Positions 47,372 through 56,660 of a DNA stretch of 64,000 nt are shown one piece after another. The notes beneath the pieces were generated by a model. The model saw only the letters and a list, made by a program, of their open reading frames with translations, had not been told where the DNA came from and made no database searches. The stretch is from Clostridium simiarum. Its GTDB lineage: Bacteria; Bacillota; Clostridia; Clostridiales; Clostridiaceae. Location of the stretch: the NCBI RefSeq assembly GCF_018919175.1, contig NZ_JAHLQL010000003.1, positions 62,001 to 126,000 of the forward strand, given 5' to 3'. The translations under genes and the position numbers were made by a program. Position 1 is the stretch's first letter, and every line of letters begins with the position of its first letter.

Positions 47372-47466
47372 CACTAGATTTAAGATATAAGGCACCTTAT
47401 ATCTTAGAGATATAGGGTTTAATCAAGTGATTCTAATAGAGTATAAAAAAAACTCACCGCTAGAAT
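47372..47466. repeat. Region of nested inverted repeats
   Basis: A perfect palindrome with 12-bp arms, TAAGATATAAGG-CA-CCTTATATCTTA (47381-47406), is framed by CACTAGATT (47372-47380) and AATCAAGTG (47421-47429), which also pair with two bulges. ATTCTA (47430-47435) then pairs with TAGAAT (47461-47466). There is no T-run, and I recognise no riboswitch. It lies 75-170 nt before the small plus-strand gene and could be its leader. Confidence 0.5.
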
Positions 47467-47539
47467 AGATCCTTATAGGATAAAAATATTTATTTTGTTA
47501 AAACTAATTTAAGAATACATTTGTAAAGGAGATTTAACA

Positions 47540-47773
47540 ATGGCTTGGGAAAAACTTAAAGAAATGAATTTATATGATAAGCTTGAAGATCACTTAAAAA
47601 CTGTACCTACAAAAGACACTGAAAAAGTGGAAGAAATAATCACAAGTACTGAAGGTCTTCAAAAAATAAATAAATGCATACACGAAGGAATGGATCCTAG
47701 AACTACCGGTGAGGCTATGAATCTTAGTGTGGATCAAGTAAATATAATAAAAGATATTCTAGGAAAACTATAA
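47540..47773 (+). CDS. Small hypothetical protein
   Basis: This 77-residue acidic, helical protein starts MAWEKLKEMNLYDKLEDHLKTVP and ends with MDPRTTGEAMNLSVDQVNIIKDILGKL, which reads like a short helix-turn-helix-like fold. I recognise no family. AAAGGAG lies 8 nt before the ATG, and a good terminator follows. Confidence 0.7.
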   Translation: MAWEKLKEMNLYDKLEDHLKTVPTKDTEKVEEIITSTEGLQKINKCIHEGMDPRTTGEAMNLSVDQVNIIKDILGKL

Positions 47774-47790
47774 TAAATTACTTTTTCAGC

Positions 47791-47812
47791 AAGCCCTTAG
47801 GGGCTTTTTTTG
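47791..47812 (+). terminator. Rho-independent terminator after small hypothetical gene
   Basis: AAGCCC and GGGGCTT pair around TTA, followed by a T-run. Confidence 0.82.
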
Positions 47813-47858
47813 TGATATAATCTATAAGAATATCAATGTAGGGGAGTGAAAAACATAG

Positions 47859-49034
47859 ATGACTTGCAAATTTTATTTACATAAGGGCAAGGGTAAAAAG
47901 GCTGAGAATGGTCATCCTTGGATATATACTGATGAAATTCAAGGTTATGATGGAGAATATACCAATGGTGATATAGTAGAAATTTATAATTTTAAAGAAG
48001 ACTTTATTGGTAAAGGTTACATAAATGATGTTTCAAAGATAGCTTTAAGAATAATGACTAGAGATAGAGAGGAAAATATAGATAGAGAATTTTTCTTAAA
48101 GAGATTTAAAGCTGCCTTTGACTATAGGAAAAAGGTTATAGACACTTCTAGCTGTAGATTTATATTTGGTGAGGCAGACTTTCTTCCTGGTCTTACCATA
48201 GATAAATTTGAGGACTATTACGTAGTTCAAATAGCCTCATTAGGTATGGACATGTATAGAGACATAATAGTAGACATATTGAAAAAAGATTTTAATGCTA
48301 AGGGCATCTTTGAAAGAAGTGACCTTAATTCTAGAGAGCTAGAGGGACTAGAACAAAAGAAAGGTTTTCTAACTGATCCCTTTCCTACCATGGTCCAAAT
48401 AGTAGAAAATGGTGTTAAGTATTATGTAGATATTGAAAACGGTCAAAAAACTGGATTTTTCTTAGATCAAAAGGAAAACAGAAAGGCTATTCATAGGATA
48501 TGTAAAGACGCTGAGGTCTTAGACTGTTTTACTCACACTGGTTCATTTGCTTTAAATGCTGGTATCGCTGGAGCCAAAAGTGTTTTAGGTATAGATGTAT
48601 CACAACATGCTGTGGACTTTGCTACTAAGAACTCAGAACTAAATGACTTATCCGAAATTGTAAAATTTGAATGCCATAACGCCTTCGATGTGCTTCCTAA
48701 ATGGGCTAAAGAGGGTAGGAGCTTTGACGTAGTTATACTAGATCCTCCAGCTTTTACAAAATCAAGAGAAACAGTAAATGGTGCTAAAAGAGGGTATAAG
48801 GAGATAAATCTAAGAGGTCTTAAGATGGTAAGACCTGGAGGATATCTCGTTACATGCTCTTGCTCTCATTTTATGAAAGAAGATCTTTTAAAGACTACTC
48901 TTCAAGAAGCCGCAAAAGATGCAAGAAGAACCTTAAGACAAGTTGAGTTTAGAACTCAATCTGCAGATCATCCAATACTATGGAATTCAGATGAATCATA
49001 CTATCTAAAGTTCTTTGTTTTTCAAGTAGTTTAA
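47859..49034 (+). CDS. Class I SAM-dependent rRNA methyltransferase (RlmI-like)
   Basis: This 391-residue protein has an N-terminal PUA domain (about 1-80: HKGKGKKAENGHPWIYTDEI) and a Rossmann methyltransferase domain. SAM-binding DCFTHTGSFALNAGIAGA (about 222-239), VVILDPPAFTKSR (about 295-307) and the catalytic-type VTCSCSHFM (about 332-340) are present. RlmI makes m5C in 23S rRNA; this protein is of that family, and the exact target is inferred. GGGGAG lies 12 nt before the ATG, and a stop codon in frame directly precedes it, so no longer start is possible. Confidence 0.92.
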   Translation: MTCKFYLHKGKGKKAENGHPWIYTDEIQGYDGEYTNGDIVEIYNFKEDFIGKGYINDVSKIALRIMTRDREENIDREFFLKRFKAAFDYRKKVIDTSSCRFIFGEADFLPGLTIDKFEDYYVVQIASLGMDMYRDIIVDILKKDFNAKGIFERSDLNSRELEGLEQKKGFLTDPFPTMVQIVENGVKYYVDIENGQKTGFFLDQKENRKAIHRICKDAEVLDCFTHTGSFALNAGIAGAKSVLGIDVSQHAVDFATKNSELNDLSEIVKFECHNAFDVLPKWAKEGRSFDVVILDPPAFTKSRETVNGAKRGYKEINLRGLKMVRPGGYLVTCSCSHFMKEDLLKTTLQEAAKDARRTLRQVEFRTQSADHPILWNSDESYYLKFFVFQVV

Positions 49035-49036
49035 TT

Positions 49037-49175
49037 TATAAACAGAGTTCTTGCCTTTAGAGGGAGTTTTTAATCACTCTAAAGCTTAGAAATCCTTATC
49101 CAGGGACGTAGCCGCTCTTTATTCCCACTTTGAAGAAGATGGGAGTATTAAAGGGGATAGTCATCTGATAATAGG
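49037..49175 (+). ncRNA. Unassigned structured intergenic element, copy B
   Basis: This is the partner of 15971-16104. It begins immediately after the rlmI-like stop codon. Conserved blocks are ATAAAC, AGTTCTTGCCTTTA, TAAAGCTTAGAAATCCTTAT, CAGGGACG, GAAGAAGAT, GAGTATTA and TAGTCAT, and GATAA. Copy B has CTTTA and TCCCA pairing with TGGGA and TAAAG around a loop containing GAAGAAGA; copy A has a different stem around the same loop. It lies between convergent genes, so it is not the leader of any gene in either orientation. This favours a stand-alone RNA or a dispersed repeat. Confidence 0.55.
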
Positions 49176-49177
49176 AA

Positions 49178-49211
49178 AAGGATAAGAAAGAATACATTCT
49201 TTCTTATCCTT
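49178..49211 (-). terminator. Terminator after comB
   Basis: AAGGATAAGAAAGAAT (49178-49193) and its complement (49196-49211) give a 16-bp stem with a very short loop, with TTTT on the minus strand. It could also end a plus-strand transcript of element copy B. Confidence 0.78.
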
Positions 49212-49216
49212 ATTAA

Positions 49217-49933
49217 TTATAAACCTAAAGGTTTGATAATTCCTTCCTTATATTCTGGAATTATCTCTATTATATCTTTTTTTATACAATAAGATAAGTC
49301 TTCGTCTAGTTCTAAACTTTTAAGAACACCATAATGCCTTGCATCTTTTATGAAGCTATAGATATCTTTGTTGTTTTCATATACGTAATTAGCAGTCTTT
49401 GCTATATCTGTAAGCTCTGCCTCTGTTTCTTGTAAGATACAGTTTATCATGTATCCTCCACATATGAAGTCATCCATAGAGAATTGACCTAGGGTTCCTG
49501 CATTAACAAAAACCACATCTCTACCTTCTTCTATAATCTTTTTAGCTATAGACTTTGCATTAAGCATAGCACCTATATATATAGCTGAAGCAGTACTACA
49601 ACCCTTAATAGCTCTAGTACCGTTAGATGTAGTTAAAATCACAGTTTTCCCTTCCACTAATTCTTTAGTATACTCTAGCGGTGAGTTAGAAAAATCAAAT
49701 CCATCTATTTTAAGAGCTCTTCTTTCTCCTCCTAAAATATAAGATCTCCTATCTTCCTTTGATATATCAAAAGCTTCCTCTACAGTTAAAACAGGAATAA
49801 CCTTGCTACATCCATTGCTTAATGCAGTTACTATAACTGAAGTGGCTCTTAAAATATCTATAACCACCACAGTTTTATCCTCTATAACCTTATCTTTTAT
49901 ATCATCAGCTGAAATTATAACATCTATTTTCAT
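49217..49933 (-). CDS. comB: 2-phosphosulfolactate phosphatase (ComB)
   Basis: This 238-residue protein has the ComB pattern: [21 protein letters not shown] (about 22-42), [35 protein letters not shown] and [23 protein letters not shown]. ComB removes phosphate from 2-phosphosulfolactate to give sulfolactate, a coenzyme M precursor in methanogens and a spore component in some Bacilli. No other gene of that pathway lies here, so the role in this organism is open. It follows the PucR-type regulator by 3 nt. Confidence 0.92.
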   Translation of the reverse strand: MKIDVIISADDIKDKVIEDKTVVVIDILRATSVIVTALSNGCSKVIPVLTVEEAFDISKEDRRSYILGGERRALKIDGFDFSNSPLEYTKELVEGKTVILTTSNGTRAIKGCSTASAIYIGAMLNAKSIAKKIIEEGRDVVFVNAGTLGQFSMDDFICGGYMINCILQETEAELTDIAKTANYVYENNKDIYSFIKDARHYGVLKSLELDEDLSYCIKKDIIEIIPEYKEGIIKPLGL

Positions 49934-49936
49934 TTT

Positions 49937-50881
49937 TTATACACTCTCCTTCCATATAAGGAAGGCTATCATGAATATTGTAGCTTGTTTAAAGTTTCTT
50001 ATATCATAACCTGTATCTTTGGCTATTTTATCTAATCTATAAATTAGTGTGTTTCTATGTATATAAAGATTTTTAGCGGCATCACTTATATTTAATCCTG
50101 AATTTATAAATTCTTCCACAGTATTTAGCATTTCATTATCAAAACTTTCAAATTTACTACTAAACTTCTTTATGAATTTTTTCTTTAAGGGTTCTGATAT
50201 GCTATATACTATCTTTTCAAATGCCATGTTATCATAGTTGTAAATCTCGCCTTTTATTCCAAATTTCTTTCCAATTATAAGAGACTCTTTAGCTTCACTA
50301 TAACTATCACAAATCTCTTCTAAGGTATATCTGTTTTCAGAATAACCTATGTAACATCTACAATAAAGATTAGATATTATAGCTTCTCTTATACTTTGAA
50401 CATGTTCCTTTATATCCTCAAAGGCTCCTATTAACACTATATTATCCTGAAATATTATGGATTCAAATTCCTCTTCAGTATACATATGTCTTATTATATT
50501 AAGAGCTTCATATCTGCTCCCCTCTACACTTATAACTAATAGATTAAATTCTTTTAAAAGGAAAGGAAAGCTTCTTTCAACCCTTTCCTTTGAAAAGGCC
50601 TTTCCTTTTAAAATGTCACTTAGAACTTGGTCTCTTATAGAAAATAATTCGCTATACTTATTTTCTATATAGTACTTTAGTAAAGATGTACACATTTCAT
50701 ATTGCTTTTCAATTATCAGTGTAGCTTTTTGTCTTCCAAGTTTAATAAAAGTTTCTACTGAAACCTTTTCAGCTAAACTCTCTCTATTGCCATATATAAC
50801 CTTTCCATCTTCTAAAACTAAAGTAAAGGGTATTGATGAATTTGAGCTTAACTCTTCTAGAAAGGTTTGAAAGTTGTACAT
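49937..50881 (-). CDS. PucR/CdaR-family transcriptional regulator
   Basis: This 314-residue protein has a C-terminal PucR-type helix-turn-helix (NTVEEFINSGLNISDAAKNLYIHRNTLIYRLDKIAKDTGYDIRNF, about 252-297). The preceding GGDEF-like non-catalytic region contains SYSEAKESLIIGKKF. The N-terminal part is short and has no recognised sensor. It lies between the ATPase and comB genes in one operon, so it may regulate that operon or a partner transporter elsewhere. Confidence 0.88.
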   Translation of the reverse strand: MYNFQTFLEELSSNSSIPFTLVLEDGKVIYGNRESLAEKVSVETFIKLGRQKATLIIEKQYEMCTSLLKYYIENKYSELFSIRDQVLSDILKGKAFSKERVERSFPFLLKEFNLLVISVEGSRYEALNIIRHMYTEEEFESIIFQDNIVLIGAFEDIKEHVQSIREAIISNLYCRCYIGYSENRYTLEEICDSYSEAKESLIIGKKFGIKGEIYNYDNMAFEKIVYSISEPLKKKFIKKFSSKFESFDNEMLNTVEEFINSGLNISDAAKNLYIHRNTLIYRLDKIAKDTGYDIRNFKQATIFMIAFLIWKESV

Positions 50882-50900
50882 CTATTGAAAACCCCCTAAA

Positions 50901-52010
50901 CTATAATATAGTTATTTCAGTTTCTTTATCAAATATGTGAATTTTATTTTCATCTAAAGCAAGTTTTATAGTTTCTCCAGATTGAACCTTTGAACTTCCA
51001 TTAACTCTTGCTACAAAGTTTGACTTTCCTTTTGAAAGGTATATATAAGTTTCAGCACCCATAAGCTCTGTTACTTCTACTGTAGCTTCTATTATTGCAT
51101 CTTTGTGCATATCTATAAAATCATTATTATCATCTAAGTTTTCTGGTCTTATACCTAGTATTACTTCTTTTCCTACATATCCTTTTTCTCTTAGTACCTT
51201 AGCCTTATTTTCTGGTAATAATATCTTATCTCCTTCAAATTCAGCAAATAATTTTCCATCTTGTTCTATAAGTTTAGAATCTATAAAGTTCATTTGCGGA
51301 CTTCCTATAAATCCTGCAACAAATATATTTGCTGGATGATCATATATATTTTGAGGGCTATCAACCTGTTGTATTATTCCATCTTTCATAACTACTATTC
51401 TGGTACCCATAGTCATAGCTTCTGTTTGGTCGTGAGTTACATACACAAAAGTAGTTTGTAATCTCTTATGAAGCTTTGATATCTCAGTTCTCATTTGAAC
51501 TCTAAGCTTTGCATCAAGGTTAGATAAAGGCTCGTCCATTAAGAACACTTTAGGCTCTCTAACTATAGCTCTTCCTAAAGCAACTCTTTGTCTTTGTCCT
51601 CCAGATAAAGCCTTAGGCTTTCTCTCTAATAAATGCTCTATATCTAAAACTCTAGCTGCTTCTTTAACTTTTTTTTCAATTTCTGCCTTATCGACCTTTC
51701 TGAGTTTAAGACCAAAAGCCATGTTATCGTATACTGTCATATGTGGATATAGTGCATAGTTTTGGAAAACCATAGCAATATCCCTATCTTTAGGAGCTAC
51801 ATCATTAACTAACTTGTCTCCTATGTATAACTCTCCTTCAGATATTTCTTCTAATCCCGCTATCATCCTTAACGTTGTAGATTTACCACATCCTGATGGT
51901 CCTACAAATACTACGAACTCTTTATCCTCTATTTCTAAATTAAAGTCCTTTACTGCTGTAACATTTCCTGGATAAACTTTATATATATGTCTTAATGATA
52001 AATTAGCCAT
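50901..52010 (-). CDS. Sugar ABC transporter ATPase (UgpC/MsmX-type)
   Basis: This 369-residue protein has an ABC domain (Walker [10 protein letters not shown], signature ALSGGQRQR, Walker [12 protein letters not shown], switch His in [12 protein letters not shown]) and a C-terminal TOBE/OB-like domain (about 240-369). No permease or binding protein is adjacent. In Firmicutes such stand-alone ATPases energise several carbohydrate transporters. The ATG at 52008-52010 is 8 nt from GGAGG; a TTG five codons earlier would place the ribosome site inside the gene. The gene heads the operon with the PucR-type regulator and comB. Confidence 0.94.
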   Translation of the reverse strand: MANLSLRHIYKVYPGNVTAVKDFNLEIEDKEFVVFVGPSGCGKSTTLRMIAGLEEISEGELYIGDKLVNDVAPKDRDIAMVFQNYALYPHMTVYDNMAFGLKLRKVDKAEIEKKVKEAARVLDIEHLLERKPKALSGGQRQRVALGRAIVREPKVFLMDEPLSNLDAKLRVQMRTEISKLHKRLQTTFVYVTHDQTEAMTMGTRIVVMKDGIIQQVDSPQNIYDHPANIFVAGFIGSPQMNFIDSKLIEQDGKLFAEFEGDKILLPENKAKVLREKGYVGKEVILGIRPENLDDNNDFIDMHKDAIIEATVEVTELMGAETYIYLSKGKSNFVARVNGSSKVQSGETIKLALDENKIHIFDKETEITIL

Positions 52011-52093
52011 TTTTAATACCTCCAAATAAAACTTATTAATTCTATTTTATCTTTTAAGAGATATTTAATCTATCCGCAAAAATAACAAAACTA

Positions 52094-53032
52094 TTAGAGG
52101 CTATTTGTAGAATGATACAAACCTTGATACAAATTTTCTTTCTCTAAATAAGAGTCAATGGTATTTAATACTTCCCATTTTTTGAGACTCCACATGGGTT
52201 CTATAAGTAAGTCTCTAGGTGCATCACCAGTTAACCTATGAATGACCACATTCCTTGGTAACATAGCTATTGATTGAGCTATAAGATCTACATAGTTATC
52301 CATAGTTAGAAACTTTAAATCTCCTCTTTCATAAAGTTTTACTAAAGGTGTATCCTTCATAAGATGTAAAAGGTGAAATTTTATACCCTGTATATCTAAA
52401 TTAGACACATACCTTATAGTATTTAACATATCCTCTTCATTTTCCTTAGGCAATCCGAATATAGTGTGAATTACCACATCAATACCTTTACTCCTAAGTT
52501 TAAATATAGCTTTTTCAAAGGTTTCTAAATTATATCCTCTGTTTATTATCTTTGCTGTAGCATCTTTACTAGTTTGAAGTCCAAGTTCTACCCATACATA
52601 AGTCTTTTTATTTATCTCCTCTAAAAGTGAAATAACTTCATCATTTAAGCAGTCTGGTCTTGTGGCAATAGCGATTCCTACCACATTTTCTTCACCCAAA
52701 GCTTCTTCATATAGTTTTTTTAAAACCTCTACAGGGGCATAGGTATTAGTATATGCTTGAAAATAAGCTATATATTTTCCCTTAGCCCACTTTTTATTCA
52801 TCATAGCCTTAATATCTTTAAATTGACTTGATATAGAAAACTTTCTATTTCCTGCAAAGTCTCCTGAACCTCTAGCACTACAGAATATACATCCACCTGT
52901 GCTTATAGTTCCGTCTCTATTAGGGCAAGAAAAACCTGCATCTAATGATATTTTAAATACTTTTTCTCCAAATTTATTTCTTAAAAAATAGTTTAAGCTA
53001 TTATATCTTTTTCCTCCCCAAATGTCTTGCAT
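52094..53032 (-). CDS. Radical SAM protein, TIGR01212/YhcC-type
   Basis: This 312-residue radical SAM enzyme has the spacing Cys36-x11-Cys48-x2-Cys51 (FSCPNRDGTISTGGCIFC), typical of the YhcC/YtqA group. Later motifs include YFQAYTNTYAPVEVLKKLYEEAL, GIAIATRPDCL and VWVELGLQTSKDATAKIINRGY. The reaction is unknown; roles in tRNA or other modifications have been proposed for related proteins. AAAGGG lies before the ATG. Confidence 0.92.
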   Translation of the reverse strand: MQDIWGGKRYNSLNYFLRNKFGEKVFKISLDAGFSCPNRDGTISTGGCIFCSARGSGDFAGNRKFSISSQFKDIKAMMNKKWAKGKYIAYFQAYTNTYAPVEVLKKLYEEALGEENVVGIAIATRPDCLNDEVISLLEEINKKTYVWVELGLQTSKDATAKIINRGYNLETFEKAIFKLRSKGIDVVIHTIFGLPKENEEDMLNTIRYVSNLDIQGIKFHLLHLMKDTPLVKLYERGDLKFLTMDNYVDLIAQSIAMLPRNVVIHRLTGDAPRDLLIEPMWSLKKWEVLNTIDSYLEKENLYQGLYHSTNSL

Positions 53033-53075
53033 AATACATCCCTTTCATAATTTTAACTAAGTTATCTTCAAAACA

Positions 53076-53109
53076 TAACTAGTAAGTCTTATTCCTCTTT
53101 GACTAGTTA
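53076..53109. repeat. Hairpin between lipoprotein and radical SAM genes
   Basis: TAACTAGT (53076-53083) pairs with ACTAGTTA (53102-53109) across an 18-nt loop. It may be a weak terminator of the lipoprotein gene (minus strand), but the T-run is poor. Confidence 0.4.
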
Positions 53110-53138
53110 CCTTTATCCCGATTCCTAATTAAATTATA

Positions 53139-54272
53139 TCACATTTTCATAAGTTTAATCTCTCCAAGATTTATCTTCCATCTTCCAGACTTTTCTCTGT
53201 TTTTGTTTCCAGCTTCAGATTTTGCTACCACATCAAAGATAACTCCATCTAAATCAAAAGAGTAAAAAAGCACATCAAAATCTTCTATAGGAAATTCACT
53301 TTCTATATCTATTTCTATAAGTTTACCATTGTCTACATTATACACCCTTATGCCATAACCTTTATCTTTTAACTCATATTGTGCCATTAAGTACTTTTCA
53401 TCTAAAGAAAAACTCATATTTTTAATGGCTGAATTCTTTAAGATATCTAAGGCATTTAATTCCTTACCAACAGGTATCTCTCTAGCTTTACTTTTCTGAT
53501 TAGGAGTTTTGGAACCTCCTTGATTTTCTTGTCCTCCTGCGCCTCCTGAACCACCATTATCTCCTCCTGCACCTTGAGTCATAAGACTTTCATCTATTTT
53601 TATTATTCCAATAAAAGAATCCTTATCATAGGTACTTATGGCAATTTTGTCTCCCATATAAGAAAAAATCATATTTCCAAAGTTCGCTTTAGGTGTGGAT
53701 ATTTTTATGCTTTTTCCTTTATCATTTTTAGAAAAGCTATATTGAGGTATACCTGCTTTATCAACTAATAAATTAGTCTTTACATTACTTTTTTGTCTTA
53801 TTCTAATCTCATCACCTTCTAAAAAGGCCTCCTTTTCCGTAACAACATTTACATCTGATACTTGATATTCTCCGCTTTCTTCTTCTTTGATGACCTTAAT
53901 ACTATAAGTATCTAAAGTAGTTCTAGGTGACTTATCTACAGTTCTTGAAGCTTTTACCTTTATAAGCGAAGATTTACCTACCTCATTTACTTCTTCTACT
54001 TTATAGCCTAATATGTTAAGATCAGAAGCTCCGAATTCTATTCCTTTATTCCAAAGATCCTTTGAAGATAATTTTTTAGCTGCATTCATATCATTTTTAC
54101 TAATAGACATCATATAATTTTGTACTGTGTTTATAGCAATCTGACTATTAAAACTATCACTTCTTTCTTGTTGTTGCTGCTTTTTTTCTTCTTTTTTACT
54201 ATTTTTATTGCTACACCCTTGAAATCCAAACAACATAACAATAGCTAAGATGGAAACCAATATTTTTTTCAT
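53139..54272 (-). CDS. Large secreted lipoprotein with Gly-rich linker
   Basis: This 377-residue protein has a signal peptide ending in FQGC (lipobox). A Lys/Glu/Gln-rich stretch follows, then a possible NTF2-like or beta domain (about 45-165), a Gly-rich linker (GAGGDNGGSGGAGGQENQGG, about 235-260) and a C-terminal beta-rich domain. I recognise no family. It is likely an envelope protein. The start is the ATG at 54270-54272, with GAGGTG 6 nt upstream; an in-frame GTG three codons earlier overlaps the ribosome site. Confidence 0.8.
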   Translation of the reverse strand: MKKILVSILAIVMLFGFQGCSNKNSKKEEKKQQQQERSDSFNSQIAINTVQNYMMSISKNDMNAAKKLSSKDLWNKGIEFGASDLNILGYKVEEVNEVGKSSLIKVKASRTVDKSPRTTLDTYSIKVIKEEESGEYQVSDVNVVTEKEAFLEGDEIRIRQKSNVKTNLLVDKAGIPQYSFSKNDKGKSIKISTPKANFGNMIFSYMGDKIAISTYDKDSFIGIIKIDESLMTQGAGGDNGGSGGAGGQENQGGSKTPNQKSKAREIPVGKELNALDILKNSAIKNMSFSLDEKYLMAQYELKDKGYGIRVYNVDNGKLIEIDIESEFPIEDFDVLFYSFDLDGVIFDVVAKSEAGNKNREKSGRWKINLGEIKLMKM

Positions 54273-54478
54273 GATAATCACCTCTATCTTACAGCCTTCT
54301 AAGAATTAGCTTTCCCAAATTTTTAAATTTAAATCTTTAATAAAACATTACATACTATTTTTATTTTTATATTTTAATTAATTATTTTAAAATTTAAGCA
54401 TTTAATAAATATATATACGCATTTTTATAAGTAATTCTTATATATTTATATAGAAAACATTATTCTAGGGGGATTACT

Positions 54479-55525
54479 TTGAAAAAAAATTTAGGAAAAA
54501 TTTTTCAAATAGCAGCAGTGTTTATAGGCACTATTGTAGGTGCTGGATTAGCTTCTGGAAAAGAAATAACACAATTCTTTACTTCTTATGGATACAAAAG
54601 CTTTATAGGAATATTAATTTGTGGAATTGTTTATATTTTTATAGGACATCTTGTGGCTGATATAAGTATTAAATATAATCTTAAATCCTACAATGAACTT
54701 ATATCTACTGTAAGTCCTGGATTTTTAGGAACTGTTACAGATATAATTACTGGTTTTTTCTTACTAAGCGGAAGTGCCATAATTCTTGCTGGAAGCGGTG
54801 CTCTTATACATCAATATTTTGGTGTATCTAGATGGATAGGTATAGCCTTAATGATACTTTTATCCTTGCTTACTCTTCTAAAAGACACAGATGGGCTTAT
54901 TGGAATTAATTCTTTTATCGTTCCTTCGTTAATTACAGTAATAATAACTATATTCGCTCTTTATCTTTTCTTTTATAGGGAAGGTATAACTATAAATAAC
55001 TTAAAAAGCATACCCTATGAAAAAACACATTGGCTTATATCTTCATTGCTTTATGCTGGCTTTAATCTTTTATCTTGTACCGGAGTTCTTGTGCCCTTAA
55101 GTTATGAATCAAGGGATAAATATAGCATAAAAAAAGGAGTGTTTTGGGGTGCTATTATCCTCACAATACTATCTCTGTTTATAAATACCATGCTTATGCT
55201 AAACAAACCTTATATATATCAATACGAAATACCTCTTTTATATATAACAAATAGATTTGGTAAACCAATACAAATAGTTCTTCTTATAATAATTTGGTTT
55301 GAAATGTTTTCTACAGAGGTATCCAACATATATAGCATAGGAAAAACCTTGGAACAAAAATTTAAAATTTCATTTAGAACTGGAATATTTTTTATAATAC
55401 TTATAGCCATACCTATATCACAAATAGGTTTTTCAAATTTGATAACGGTTTTATATCCTGCCTTTGGCATAATAAGTATTATATTTATAATTCAGCTTAT
55501 TTATTTTTATATAAAAAAGTTTTAA
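54479..55525 (+). CDS. YkvI-family membrane transporter-like protein
   Basis: This 348-residue polytopic protein has ten or more hydrophobic segments. It starts KIFQIAAVFIGTIVGAGLASGKEITQFFTSYG, a pattern of the YkvI group of the APC-like transporter fold; GAGLASGKEI is the substrate-binding-site region in such proteins. The transported molecule is unknown. Start TTG lies 6 nt from AGGGGGG. It is divergent from the lipoprotein gene. Confidence 0.88.
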   Translation: MKKNLGKIFQIAAVFIGTIVGAGLASGKEITQFFTSYGYKSFIGILICGIVYIFIGHLVADISIKYNLKSYNELISTVSPGFLGTVTDIITGFFLLSGSAIILAGSGALIHQYFGVSRWIGIALMILLSLLTLLKDTDGLIGINSFIVPSLITVIITIFALYLFFYREGITINNLKSIPYEKTHWLISSLLYAGFNLLSCTGVLVPLSYESRDKYSIKKGVFWGAIILTILSLFINTMLMLNKPYIYQYEIPLLYITNRFGKPIQIVLLIIIWFEMFSTEVSNIYSIGKTLEQKFKISFRTGIFFIILIAIPISQIGFSNLITVLYPAFGIISIIFIIQLIYFYIKKF

Positions 55526-55665
55526 TAGGCTAATCATTCATTTAAATTTTTCTATATATTAAATTAGTTAAAATTTTTCTATTTAAGATTTGATATACGA
55601 AACAGCTTAATATAAGTGATATAATATTGTGTGATTATTTAACTTTAAATAAGGTGGTTTTACTA

Positions 55666-56568
55666 ATGATGACTATATTAACTAAATGTAACTTATGTCC
55701 TAGACAGTGTAACGTAGATAGATTAAATGGTGATTTAGGCTTCTGCTTATCTAATGATAAAATTATTATATCTAGAGCAGCACTTCACCTTTGGGAAGAA
55801 CCTTGCATATCAGGAACTACAGGTTCTGGCACTGTGTTCTTTTCTAACTGTAATTTAAAATGTGTATTTTGCCAAAACCATTGCATAAGTCAAGAAGGTT
55901 TAGGTTTAGAAGTTTCGGTAGAAAGGTTAAGCCATATATTTTTGGAACTTCAAGATAAGGGAGCACATAATATAAACCTAGTTACTCCAACACACTATGT
56001 ACCTCAAATAGCAGAGGCATTAAAAATAGCAAAATCAAAAGGTTTAAGTCTTCCTATACTTTATAACTCCAATGGCTATGATAGTATAGAAACCATCAAA
56101 ACCTTAGAGGGGTATATAGACGTTTATCTTCCAGATTTAAAGTATTTTAACCCTAAATACTCTTTAAAATACTCAAAGGCTAGTGATTACTTTGAAAAAG
56201 CTTCTCTTGCCATTAATGAAATGTACAATCAAGTAGGAAAACCTATATTTGACGAAAGTGGAATAATAAAAAAGGGAGTTATAATAAGACACCTAATGAT
56301 TCCTGGACTTTTATTTGACTCTAAAAAAATAGTTGATTATATATATAAGACCTTTGGAGATAATGTATACATAAGCATTATGAACCAATATACACCCATG
56401 TTTAAGGCTTCAGAATACCCTGAAATAAACAAACCCCTAAAGGCAGCTCACTATGATGCTCTCATAGACTACGCACTAGAAATAGGGGTAACCAAGGCTT
56501 TTATTCAAGAAGTTGGAACAGACTCCAAGGAATTCGTGCCAGACTTTGAAAAATTCACAGGAATTTAG
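55666..56568 (+). CDS. Radical SAM protein related to PflA (PflX-like)
   Basis: This 300-residue radical SAM protein has a Cys-rich N-terminal segment (CNLCPRQCNVDRLNGDLGFC) and the cluster motif CNLKCVFCQN (Cx3Cx2C). TPTHYVPQI, YNSNGYDS and DVYLPDLKYF are typical of the group related to pyruvate-formate-lyase activases. The target protein or substrate is unknown. The ATG at 55666 is 8 nt from AAGGTGG; a longer frame starts 13 codons upstream without a ribosome site. Confidence 0.9.
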   Translation: MMTILTKCNLCPRQCNVDRLNGDLGFCLSNDKIIISRAALHLWEEPCISGTTGSGTVFFSNCNLKCVFCQNHCISQEGLGLEVSVERLSHIFLELQDKGAHNINLVTPTHYVPQIAEALKIAKSKGLSLPILYNSNGYDSIETIKTLEGYIDVYLPDLKYFNPKYSLKYSKASDYFEKASLAINEMYNQVGKPIFDESGIIKKGVIIRHLMIPGLLFDSKKIVDYIYKTFGDNVYISIMNQYTPMFKASEYPEINKPLKAAHYDALIDYALEIGVTKAFIQEVGTDSKEFVPDFEKFTGI

Positions 56569-56619
56569 ATACTATAAAGTAGCAAGAAATTTAAAGTATA
56601 AATTCTTACCATGATTAAA

Positions 56620-56656
56620 TAAAGGGAGACTATATCTACATATAATCTCCCTTTTA
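56620..56656. terminator. Bidirectional terminator
   Basis: AAAGGGAGA pairs with TCTCCCTTT across a 16-nt loop between convergent genes, with T on both sides. Confidence 0.82.
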
Positions 56657-56660
56657 AAAA

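Noticed and set aside
53076..53109. Full rho-independent terminator of the lipoprotein gene
   Set aside because: The hairpin is perfect, but no proper T-run follows, so it is listed only as a repeat.
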